From positions 1-24,537 of the IMG/VR virus record IMGVR_UViG_3300030329_006009: a stretch of 24,537 nucleotides of DNA. The stretch is one strand, 5' to 3'. Under the pieces are notes generated by a model. The model saw only the letters and a program-made list of their open reading frames with translations, was not told the DNA's origin and searched no databases. The DNA comes from a virus. Each line of letters opens with the position of its first letter. Positions within the stretch are counted from its first letter, which is position 1. This document shows, one piece after another, positions 4,648-12,008 of the stretch. A program made the translations under genes and the position numbers.

Positions 4648-5052
4648 ATGGCTGCAGCAAATGATTTAGATCTGACATTCTTGGGCCCCTATGCCATGAT
4701 GTTATGCATGGGCAGGGGGTATGTCAACCTCTTGAGGAGCAATCGCTGGCGGGCGTTCGCCGACGGCATCAAGAAGGAGCGTGGGTACCGGTGTGACTAC
4801 TGCGGCGCGGTCGACAGGCGAGTGCAGGCGCACCATGGGTTCTACCGGCACGGCTTGAAACCGTGGGAGTACCCGAAGAGGTCGATCTGGCTGGCGTGCC
4901 CTGAGTCGTGTCACCCTAGACTGGATGCTGCGAGGATCGCCGGCGTGGAGATGCTGGGGCGCGTGCACCCGAAGGATCTGGGGGAGGTGATCACCTACAT
5001 CACTCATGTGTCTTCCCGGCGTTCCCAGCCCACTGCTCAATCCAGGCATTGA
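4648..5052 (+). CDS. HNH-type endonuclease-like protein, encoded against the late operon
   Basis: Residues ~30-95 show a zinc-finger HNH (treble-clef) layout: R-W-R-A-F, C-D-Y-C-G, the paired histidines Q-A-H-H at about residues 65-68, and C-P-E-S-C-H further on. The first Cys pair and the later Cys pair would hold the structural zinc, and the HH would form the beta-beta-alpha-metal site. At 134 residues it is within the usual size range of phage HNH proteins. Such genes near terminase often assist DNA packaging, and free-standing ones act as homing endonucleases. The true start may be an inner ATG (4708), because the first ~20 residues are not conserved-looking and have no ribosome-binding site. 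Its end overlaps the leftward 5000-5428 gene by 53 bases tail to tail. Confidence 0.65.
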   Translation: MAAANDLDLTFLGPYAMMLCMGRGYVNLLRSNRWRAFADGIKKERGYRCDYCGAVDRRVQAHHGFYRHGLKPWEYPKRSIWLACPESCHPRLDAARIAGVEMLGRVHPKDLGEVITYITHVSSRRSQPTAQSRH

Positions 5053-5428
5053 TCGACGCCATCTCGAGCTTGATTGATTCGATCTCTTCTCCTTGTCGCC
5101 TAGTGATCTTGGCCGCTTCGGGAAGGATCCTCTTCGACTCCATAATCTGCATGCGAGAACGCAGGTCTGCGATGTCCCCGCTGACCATCTTATGGAAGGA
5201 CTTGTTCAGCTCGGCCATGGCCTCGCCGTTGGCCTTGATCTGGTTGGCGTTGTAGGCCACCTTGGTGTGTATGCCGCCCAGCATGTAGATGGCGGTGGGG
5301 CCCGCAGTGATTCCAAAAATGACAATGCTCCAGAAGATCCTCCGCAGCGACTTCAGGCCTTCGCTGTTCTGTTCGGCGATGTACTCAGCGACTTCTTGGG
5401 GCTCATTTGCAGTCATCGTGAACACCAT
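5000..5428 (-). CDS. One-TM coiled-coil protein (142 aa), candidate inner-membrane spanin
   Basis: Residues 31-50 form a single membrane segment (I-F-W-S-I-V-I-F-G-I...). The positive K-S-L-R-R just before it predicts N-in, C-out topology. Residues ~55-135 have a heptad-like hydrophobic pattern typical of a coiled coil, with many E, K and M residues. N-in anchor plus periplasmic coiled coil is the design of Rz-type i-spanins, and T7 carries its spanin gene (18.5) beside gene 19, as here. A holin-like or other membrane accessory role cannot be excluded, since the N-terminal 30-residue acidic extension is long for a spanin. Start alternatives are the ATG at 5428 or 5416. It lies 86 bases past the terminase stop. 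Confidence 0.5.
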   Translation of the reverse strand: MVFTMTANEPQEVAEYIAEQNSEGLKSLRRIFWSIVIFGITAGPTAIYMLGGIHTKVAYNANQIKANGEAMAELNKSFHKMVSGDIADLRSRMQIMESKRILPEAAKITRRQGEEIESIKLEMASINAWIEQWAGNAGKTHE

Positions 5429-5492
5429 TTCATATCCAAAACAAGTTGGTCGGTGTCATGGTCTATGTCCGAACCCAACCCTCCGAACCTCT

Positions 5493-5525
5493 GGCACAGG
5501 CCGGGTGGCTTTTGCTACCTGTGCC
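5493..5525 (-). other. Stem-loop across the end of the large terminase gene
   Basis: GGCACAGG (5493-5500) and CCTGTGCC (5518-5525) form a perfect 8-bp stem with a 17-base loop spanning the terL stop codon. No U-run follows. It could be an RNA-processing or stability hairpin between terL and the downstream membrane-protein gene. Confidence 0.35.
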
Positions 5526-7347
5526 TGATCACTGTAGTCGATCGTCCTACCGTGGTCATCATCTCATACGCCGCTTCGGCCTCCTCGAGGAACGTCTGCA
5601 CTTCGTCCTTGAACTTCTCCTGCGGTGTCTCCTCGGGGATCACGCCCATCTCGTCGGCGAAGTAGCTGACGGCGCCGGCCAGCGCGTCGATCCGGTCGTC
5701 GTGGTCCAGGCAGTTCTTCTCGCGGGTGATCCTGGTGAACTGCAGGATGAAGTCGTCGTCGCCGGCTACCTCCCTCGAAGTCACCAGCCGGTGGCTGGAC
5801 AGGGGCGGCTCGAGCACATCGCAGATCCGCTCCTCCTTTCGCAGCAGCTTCGTGACGTGCTGGGTGATGACCTTGCACATCCACCGACCTTGGTGCCGGT
5901 CCTTGAGGTGCTTACGCTGGTCATCCACCGCCTCGGGGCCGCTGATCTGGCCACTGGGCCGGGTGGACCGACCCTGACTGACGATCCTCTGCATGCGGGC
6001 CTCGAGGAGAGGTGCGACTGCCCCGTAGCCTCCCTCGTCCTCTACCACCGCGGTAGTGGCTCCCCACATCTTCGCGATAGCGCACAGCCGGTCCAGGGTC
6101 TTGGTGCTGTACCCGCCGTCCAGGCCGCCCACTGCTTTGATCCACAGGAACCCGTTGAGCAGTGAGACGACAGCGTACCCGGTCTTGTCCTTGCCGCGTC
6201 CCGACGGGTCGATCCACATCACCGTGTCCTGGTACTGCACCCAGTCTTCGCTGATCATCGCCGGCGCCCGGAAGCAGTCGTCGCCGAAACCGTCGCAGAC
6301 CAGGTCGTCGATGGTGGTGTCGGCCCTCTTCATCCCCGTGCTGCGCAGCCCCCACATCACGCGGAGGGGTGCGGTGTCCCGATCGATCGCATCCATCACG
6401 ATCAGGTCTTCGCAGCGTAGGGGCGCTTCGTCGATCCCCTCGTTGTGGATCAGCAGCATCTGCTGCATGTCGAAGTCGTACTCGCCCTCTGCCTTCAGTT
6501 CCTTGATCCGCGCGTCGTCGTGCCGGTGCGGGAAGACCTTGTCGCCGGGCTTGGCCGTCCCCTCGCGCATCGCCTGCATGACCGACGGCGCCGGGTTGAT
6601 CATCCGGATCCGGCCCTGGTCGTCGACCATCTGGTCGGGGTGCGGGATCAGGATCGGCCAGGTGCGGAAGACGTACTGTCGCTTCGCCAGCTTCAGGTAG
6701 AGGCTGTCGGGGTGGTGGTACGTTCCGAGGAAGATGATCTCGCGGAGGCCGAAGGAGCAGACGTGCGTGAACTCCTTCACGCGACTGGCCACCTTCAGCC
6801 GCTCCATGGGCGTGCGGGCGTTGACCTCGGTCTCGCAGTCGTCGGCCAGGATCAGGTTCGCACGGCTGCCCTCGAGCTGGCCGTTGATGCCCATGATCGT
6901 GAACGACGGTGACCGATGGCGAGGCACGCACCCGCCCACGTCGAAGTGCTTCGTGGTGTCCCGGTGCTTGATGCTCTTGTTGGGTTTGAGGTGCTTGAGG
7001 AAGGGGACGGTTTCGAACCAACCGCGGATGAGCTGCAGGGACTCGGCCGCCGCGGCGTCGGTCTTCGACACCAGCTTGATCTTCAGTTCGGGGTCGCAGT
7101 AGAACCGCCAGGCGATGTAGGCCAGGGCGAGGTACGTCTTGCCGATACCTCGAGGCGCCAGCACCCCGCGGCGGTTGCCGGTGTCCTGGCCGGCCATGAA
7201 CTTGAGGATCTCGATCTCCGGCGGCCCGATGGGCGCGACCTTGTCTGACTCGATCCACTGCCACAGCAGCAGAACGAACTTGACGACGTCGCGCTTCAGC
7301 TCCTTCTTGCTGACCCGGCGTTCAGCTCGCGAGACCGAGGTGACCAT
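5515..7347 (-). CDS. terL: Terminase large subunit, T7 gp19-like (610 aa)
   Basis: This is the ATP-driven DNA packaging motor and head-full or concatemer nuclease that docks on the portal. The ATPase domain has a Walker A-like A-P-R-G-I-G-K-T (residues 64-71) and Walker B L-I-L-A-D-D-C-E (165-172). The motif order and the R-G-I-G-K form match T7-type large terminases. The C-terminal RNase H-fold nuclease shows its acidic residues in order: D380 in I-D-P-S-G-R-G-K, E436 to E438 in V-V-E-D-E-G-G-Y-G, and D548 to D554 in D-H-D-D-R-I-D-A-L. Length is close to the ~586 residues of T7 gp19. The gene start overlaps the small-subunit gene by 26 bases. All catalytic positions look intact, so it should be functional. 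Confidence 0.95.
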   Translation of the reverse strand: MVTSVSRAERRVSKKELKRDVVKFVLLLWQWIESDKVAPIGPPEIEILKFMAGQDTGNRRGVLAPRGIGKTYLALAYIAWRFYCDPELKIKLVSKTDAAAAESLQLIRGWFETVPFLKHLKPNKSIKHRDTTKHFDVGGCVPRHRSPSFTIMGINGQLEGSRANLILADDCETEVNARTPMERLKVASRVKEFTHVCSFGLREIIFLGTYHHPDSLYLKLAKRQYVFRTWPILIPHPDQMVDDQGRIRMINPAPSVMQAMREGTAKPGDKVFPHRHDDARIKELKAEGEYDFDMQQMLLIHNEGIDEAPLRCEDLIVMDAIDRDTAPLRVMWGLRSTGMKRADTTIDDLVCDGFGDDCFRAPAMISEDWVQYQDTVMWIDPSGRGKDKTGYAVVSLLNGFLWIKAVGGLDGGYSTKTLDRLCAIAKMWGATTAVVEDEGGYGAVAPLLEARMQRIVSQGRSTRPSGQISGPEAVDDQRKHLKDRHQGRWMCKVITQHVTKLLRKEERICDVLEPPLSSHRLVTSREVAGDDDFILQFTRITREKNCLDHDDRIDALAGAVSYFADEMGVIPEETPQEKFKDEVQTFLEEAEAAYEMMTTVGRSTTVIRHR

Positions 7348-7588
7348 TTTCCGTGTCGACTCCTTCGTTCATGGTGAGGGAGTCATCTTCGTCCTCACGG
7401 TCGTGGTCACGGCCCGCCTCTTCAGGCTTGCCGTACCTGTTCGTCAGCGCAGTGACCATCGCAGCAGAAAGGGGCGGCTTCAGCGGCTCGCCGTCTTCGC
7501 CCATCTCGCCGGCCTTCACCTTGCGCAAGTGCTCGGCCATGATGGCGTCAACGTCGCTCATCAGTTTGGAGGGGCTTGTCTCACTCAT
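7322..7588 (-). CDS. terS: Terminase small subunit, T7 gp18-like (88 aa)
   Basis: The gene lies immediately before terL and has 88 codons, against 89 residues in T7 gp18. Residues ~8-25 (L-M-S-D-V-D-A-I-M-A-E-H-L) and ~38-55 (L-S-A-A-M-V-T-A-L-T-N-R-Y-G-K) form two predicted helices like those of gp18, which recognises concatemer ends and regulates the large subunit. The C-terminal third is acidic and probably flexible. No strong sequence motif exists in this family, so the call rests on size, helical pattern and position. The ATG overlaps the gp16-like stop by 8 bases, and the 3' end overlaps terL by 26 bases, so the three genes are translationally coupled. Confidence 0.75.
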   Translation of the reverse strand: MSETSPSKLMSDVDAIMAEHLRKVKAGEMGEDGEPLKPPLSAAMVTALTNRYGKPEEAGRDHDREDEDDSLTMNEGVDTENGHLGLAS

Positions 7589-10500
7589 CGGACACCGTGT
7601 TCCCCAGGACCTCGAGCAGCCCGTAGATGGGCTGGGCCCTGTTCAATGGTAGGAGGCTGGTGGCGTTCCGCCACTGTGCCGGCGTGGGGATCAGGTCACC
7701 TTCCTTCGTGAGGCTGCTGAAGCTGTGGCGGAAGATCTTGAGCAGCCTGTCGCCGCTGTCGAACGAGCTGTTGCCGATCAGGCTCTCCATGTTGTGGATG
7801 CTGCTGTTGGCCAGGCCAGATGTCCGGAAGTTGAAGATCGACTCGTCGGCGCCGGCAAACCACATCATGCTGTCGGCGATGTCGGGCATCAGGTGCGTCC
7901 AGCCTGCTCGCTGGAAGGCCACCGACGCCACCCGGCTGGGCGACAGGGCGTCCTCGAGGAACTCGGCCGGGTCTTCAGCGCTGGCCGCGGAGACGTGGCT
8001 CCAGGCCATGTGGCCCAGCGCCGCAAACGTCATCGAGAAGGATAGCTCCATGCCCGCCCGCCACGCCGATTCCCGGTCGCCCCGCTTGCCGTCCATGATC
8101 ATCGCCACGCGGCCGAGGAACTGCTTTTCGTAGGCCACCAGCGTGAACGCGCGGAACTGGGAGATGATCCGGCCGATGTCGGTGGTCATCCACTTGGTCA
8201 TGTTGCCGATGTCGTTCTCCTGCACGACCCGGTTGCTCCACAGGGTGACGGCATCGAGCAGCATGCGGGCCGCATCGATGTCCTCCGGTGCCGACCATTC
8301 GTCCATGTTCAACGCGGTGATCTTCTTGCCGAACATGCCCTCCTGCTTCGAGGCGTGCCGATCGATCGCCGCGGCGATCTGCTTGCCCTGCGCCTCGGTC
8401 AGTCCCAACTGCGCCAGCCGTGACTTGCCGATCTTGCCGCGGTTCCACGCGATGTCGGCGAACTTCTGGATGGCCAGGGCGGCCACCATCCGCTGCTGTG
8501 CGACGTGGATGGGCGCCATCAGGGACAGGGCGCCTTGGGCGCGGGCGACCTTGCGGAAGGCCTCGTTCACCCGGGCGCCTTCCTTGTAGACGTCGGTGAG
8601 CATGGCCTCTTCGATGTCGGTGCGCGGCACGACGTTGCTGTTCTTCCACGCCACGCCTTGCACGAAGATCGTTTCGATCTCCTGCAGGAGCTGGTTGCTC
8701 ATCTTCCCGTCTTTGGCCCTCGACCAGATCTGCGCGAAGGCGGGCATCTGCCGGGCAATGGCGCCGATGCCGGCCGAACCCAGCAGTGCACCGAACTCGG
8801 GCACCTGCGCGATGCCGAACTGTCCGCCCACGCGGAGGTAGTTGTACAGACGCAGGTTGGCCATGAAGTTCGACCAGTCGTTGTCGGGCCAGATGGGCTT
8901 GCCCTGCACGCTGTTCATGAGGATCGAGATCTTCTTCATGTCCCGGTTGATCGCGGTCTCTTTCATTCCCGCATCAACCATCTGCCGGCGCAGGTAGGTC
9001 TCCAGATCGATCGGCTGCGTGAACTGCACCGCACGGCCACCGCCGTGGTGGTGGCTCACCGCGCGGCCCATCTCCTGCAGGACCTCGCTCATCGCCATGG
9101 CGCCGGTCATCTGCCTCGAGTAGGTCTGCATCAACGCGCGGGCGTCGTTCTCCAGCAGGTCCTCGATGGACAGGCCGTCGTCCAGTGCCGCCTTCTCGTT
9201 CAGTGCATTGCGGTGGCGCAGCCGACTGGTCAGCGGCCGCTGCTCGTGCGCCGGGGCGACCAGGCGCATGATCTCGTCGACCTCCGCCTTGGTCATCAGC
9301 TTTTCGCCGGTGACCGAGTCGGTGGCCTCGTCCATGGCCACGCGCATGAAGTCCTTCGCCTCGCCGGCAACGATCTGGGCTCGCTCGAAGTCCGTGTACT
9401 TCTTGCTGTTGACCAGGACCGTGACGATGCCCTTGGCCCACTTCTTCGCCACCGTTTCGGTCAGGTCGTCGTGCTGGGTGATCAGTGCCTTTTCGAACAG
9501 CTCGTGCAGGCGGGTGGTGCCGCCTTCGGCCCGGGCGATCTTGTGGATCTGCGACATCCGGTAGATGCGCGGGACGTAGGTGCGGGTGGCCTCGATCAGC
9601 TCCGAACCGCGGACACCGTGGGCCTTGGCCCTCTCGATGACGTCCTCGGTGATGGTGCGCATGGCGTCGACCACGGCGCGGACGTTGGGGTCCTTCGCGT
9701 CGGTGTGATCGCGCATGGCCTTCGTGACAGTCTCGAAGAACTCACGCTGCTTCTGAATGTTGAACGACCGGCGAACGCCCTGCGCCTTGGCCCACCGCCG
9801 CCACGCCGGGTTGGCCACGGACCAGAAGGCGGCCATGTACCGGTGGTGCTCGCGTGAGCCCCAGAGACTGGCAGTGAGGCGCTGCACGCCGCGGATGGGC
9901 ACGGCGTCCTGGGCGAGCACACCCATCAGGCCACGCACCGCCGGCACAACGTGGCTGGCCAACTGCCCCACCATCGAGATACGCGCGGGCCCGAACCGGC
10001 CCTGGCGGGTGAAGTCGGCCATGCCCTCGGCGTCGAAGTCGATCATCTTCTTCGCCGGTCGGGGTACCTCCTTGCGGTTCTTGATCTGCTCGCGTACCCG
10101 TTCGAACTCACGCCGGATGGCCGCGTCTTCGAGCCCTTCTGCCAGGAGCCGGTTGTACAGTTGCTTGGTGGGCTGACCGAGCCGCCGGCCGTTGTTCATC
10201 AACTGCCACGGCGCGAAGATCCGCGGTGCGTCGACACCTGGCAGTTTCAGGGCGAAGGCCCCGGCGTCCTGGCCCACCAGCTCCCCCTTCATCTGGAAGT
10301 AGGGGCTGAACTGGTCGGAGATCATCAGCTCGGTGCCACTGCCCGGCTGGTTGGGCACGCCGATGGTCAGGGGCGGGTCGACGTCGGCGTCCTGGGCCAT
10401 GAGCACCAGGCCCTCGCGCTCGGCGCGGCGCTTGAGGGAGGAGATCTCGCGATGGATCTCGCCCAGCCTGTCGGTGGTGCCCTCCCGGGGGAGTCCTGAG

Positions 10501-12008
10501 TCGTCCAGCAACATCCGCCTCTCGGCCTCCAGCGCGTCGATCTCCATGCGGAGCGACTCCTGGATCCGGCGGAGGTTGTCCTGCAGGCCTGCCACGTTCG
10601 GGCTGATGTCGGCCAGCTCCTCGAGGGCCCGGGCGACGTCGGCGGGTGTCCCGGCCGGCGCCACCACCCGCGGCACGTCCACGCTGCCACCACGCGGCTC
10701 CGTCCTGACGGGGGCGGAGGCTGCCTCGTCCTCGAGGGCCTTGAGCCGCTCGGCCAGCTCGTCTGCGAGGTCGAGGTCGCCCCGTGCCTGAGCCAGGCCC
10801 ATTTCGCGGACGAGGGTGTCGATCTCGTCCGCGACGTCCTCCAGCGTCCGCGTGGGATCCACGGCGTCCATTTCAGACGCTGCGGCCTCCTCCTGCCTCG
10901 CCTGTAGTTCTTCAGCTCGTTCCGGGCCCATTCCTACCTCGGGCTCCGCGGCCGCTGAGCGGGCGGCTGCGTCCTCTGGCAGGCGGGTCATGTTCCCGAT
11001 GATCGTGTCGCCGTGACCGGCGTCGATGGCCTGGTGGACGTGGACCAGATCCTCCTCGTCCAGCCCGTAGGCCTTGGCCAGGTCGTCGGCGATGGCGTGC
11101 TGGTCAGTGCGGCTGGTGGGGTCCTTGCCCTTCAGGGCCCTGTCGATGGCCTCCTGGTTGATCGTCACCCGTCCACCGCTGGCTTCGGCCGCCCTCTGGG
11201 CTTCGAGCCCTGTGATGGAGTCCTGGAGGTTCTGCGCGGCGTCCTCGGCCTTACCGATATCCCGGGTCACCCACGCAGCGCCTGCGCCACCGAGCAGGAT
11301 GCCGCCCCCGAAAGCGAACAGGATGTCGGTAGCGCCCTTGTCGGGGTTCTCTGCCGCCAGCATGGCCTCGACCACGGCGTTCTCGGTGCCGGCCAGCATG
11401 CCGCCGCGGATGATCGCGTCACGCCGCAGGGTCTTCGCCGCCGACGCAGAGATCTGCGCCACCCTCTTGGCCTTGGCCAGAGCACCGACGCCACCACCGA
11501 TCAGGAACGCACCGGGATCGAAGATGGCCGCGCCCATCCGCGCGGTGAACCCACCCACGCCGGCGCCTTGGAGGGTCTGCTCGGAGTCCACGAGCTGCAG
11601 CATCTGACGCCGCAGAAGCACCAGCTCCTCCATGGAGTCGGCGCCCTCGAGGGCAGTCCAGTATTGGGACGGCACCCCCTCGACGATCTGGTTGAACTGC
11701 TCCTTCGGAAGGTTCCACAGCCCGGGGAATGAACTGTCCGGTGCGATGGACAGGCGGGCGCCGATGCGGGCGACCGTGCCGATCAGGCTCTCGACGTTGA
11801 CCGCGGCGCCGATCACCCCGACGCCGCCCTGGTTGGCCTTCGCCGCGGCGACCGCGCGGTCCAGGCTTTCACGCTGCGTCTCGAAGATCAGCGGCTCGGG
11901 CGTGGTGGGGATGCGGAACGGCGCACCGGCCGGCGCATCGGCACCGACGCCGGTGTTGTCCAGGACCGACTGCGGGATGAGGGTGCTACTCGTCGGAGCC
12001 GAAGACAC
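7581..12008 (-). CDS. Internal virion protein D, T7 gp16-like DNA-ejection protein (1475 aa)
   Basis: This is the longest gene of the window. The start is a GTG (12008) with AGGGG 9 bases upstream, and it overlaps the end of the gp15-like gene by 23 bases. Position (after gp14/15-like genes, before terminase), size (T7 gp16 is 1318 aa) and long helical composition identify it as the large ejectosome protein, which leaves the capsid first and spans the periplasm. Residues ~390-530 are charged and coiled-coil-like. The C-terminal third contains F-R-A-F-T-L-V-A-Y-E-K-Q and then hydrophobic patches, as in other T7-type gp16 proteins. I do not see a clear lytic transglycosylase motif at the N-terminus, where T7 carries one, so cell-wall cleavage may be supplied elsewhere. 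Confidence 0.85.
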   Translation of the reverse strand: MSSAPTSSTLIPQSVLDNTGVGADAPAGAPFRIPTTPEPLIFETQRESLDRAVAAAKANQGGVGVIGAAVNVESLIGTVARIGARLSIAPDSSFPGLWNLPKEQFNQIVEGVPSQYWTALEGADSMEELVLLRRQMLQLVDSEQTLQGAGVGGFTARMGAAIFDPGAFLIGGGVGALAKAKRVAQISASAAKTLRRDAIIRGGMLAGTENAVVEAMLAAENPDKGATDILFAFGGGILLGGAGAAWVTRDIGKAEDAAQNLQDSITGLEAQRAAEASGGRVTINQEAIDRALKGKDPTSRTDQHAIADDLAKAYGLDEEDLVHVHQAIDAGHGDTIIGNMTRLPEDAAARSAAAEPEVGMGPERAEELQARQEEAAASEMDAVDPTRTLEDVADEIDTLVREMGLAQARGDLDLADELAERLKALEDEAASAPVRTEPRGGSVDVPRVVAPAGTPADVARALEELADISPNVAGLQDNLRRIQESLRMEIDALEAERRMLLDDSGLPREGTTDRLGEIHREISSLKRRAEREGLVLMAQDADVDPPLTIGVPNQPGSGTELMISDQFSPYFQMKGELVGQDAGAFALKLPGVDAPRIFAPWQLMNNGRRLGQPTKQLYNRLLAEGLEDAAIRREFERVREQIKNRKEVPRPAKKMIDFDAEGMADFTRQGRFGPARISMVGQLASHVVPAVRGLMGVLAQDAVPIRGVQRLTASLWGSREHHRYMAAFWSVANPAWRRWAKAQGVRRSFNIQKQREFFETVTKAMRDHTDAKDPNVRAVVDAMRTITEDVIERAKAHGVRGSELIEATRTYVPRIYRMSQIHKIARAEGGTTRLHELFEKALITQHDDLTETVAKKWAKGIVTVLVNSKKYTDFERAQIVAGEAKDFMRVAMDEATDSVTGEKLMTKAEVDEIMRLVAPAHEQRPLTSRLRHRNALNEKAALDDGLSIEDLLENDARALMQTYSRQMTGAMAMSEVLQEMGRAVSHHHGGGRAVQFTQPIDLETYLRRQMVDAGMKETAINRDMKKISILMNSVQGKPIWPDNDWSNFMANLRLYNYLRVGGQFGIAQVPEFGALLGSAGIGAIARQMPAFAQIWSRAKDGKMSNQLLQEIETIFVQGVAWKNSNVVPRTDIEEAMLTDVYKEGARVNEAFRKVARAQGALSLMAPIHVAQQRMVAALAIQKFADIAWNRGKIGKSRLAQLGLTEAQGKQIAAAIDRHASKQEGMFGKKITALNMDEWSAPEDIDAARMLLDAVTLWSNRVVQENDIGNMTKWMTTDIGRIISQFRAFTLVAYEKQFLGRVAMIMDGKRGDRESAWRAGMELSFSMTFAALGHMAWSHVSAASAEDPAEFLEDALSPSRVASVAFQRAGWTHLMPDIADSMMWFAGADESIFNFRTSGLANSSIHNMESLIGNSSFDSGDRLLKIFRHSFSSLTKEGDLIPTPAQWRNATSLLPLNRAQPIYGLLEVLGNTVSDE

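Noticed and set aside
5428-5515. tRNA-like segment after terL (GGTTCGGA blocks)
   Set aside because: No acceptor stem, anticodon arm or correctly spaced T arm can be formed. Only a simple stem-loop at the terL end is supported.
5921-7264. Second minus-strand frame of 447 codons inside terL
   Set aside because: It is a frame-shifted shadow of terL, dominated by R, G, P and D. The real frame contains all terminase motifs.
8505-9857. Long plus-strand open frame (450 codons) opposite the gp16-like gene
   Set aside because: Same reasoning: antisense to the gp16-like coding sequence, with His/Val/Gly-rich shadow composition.
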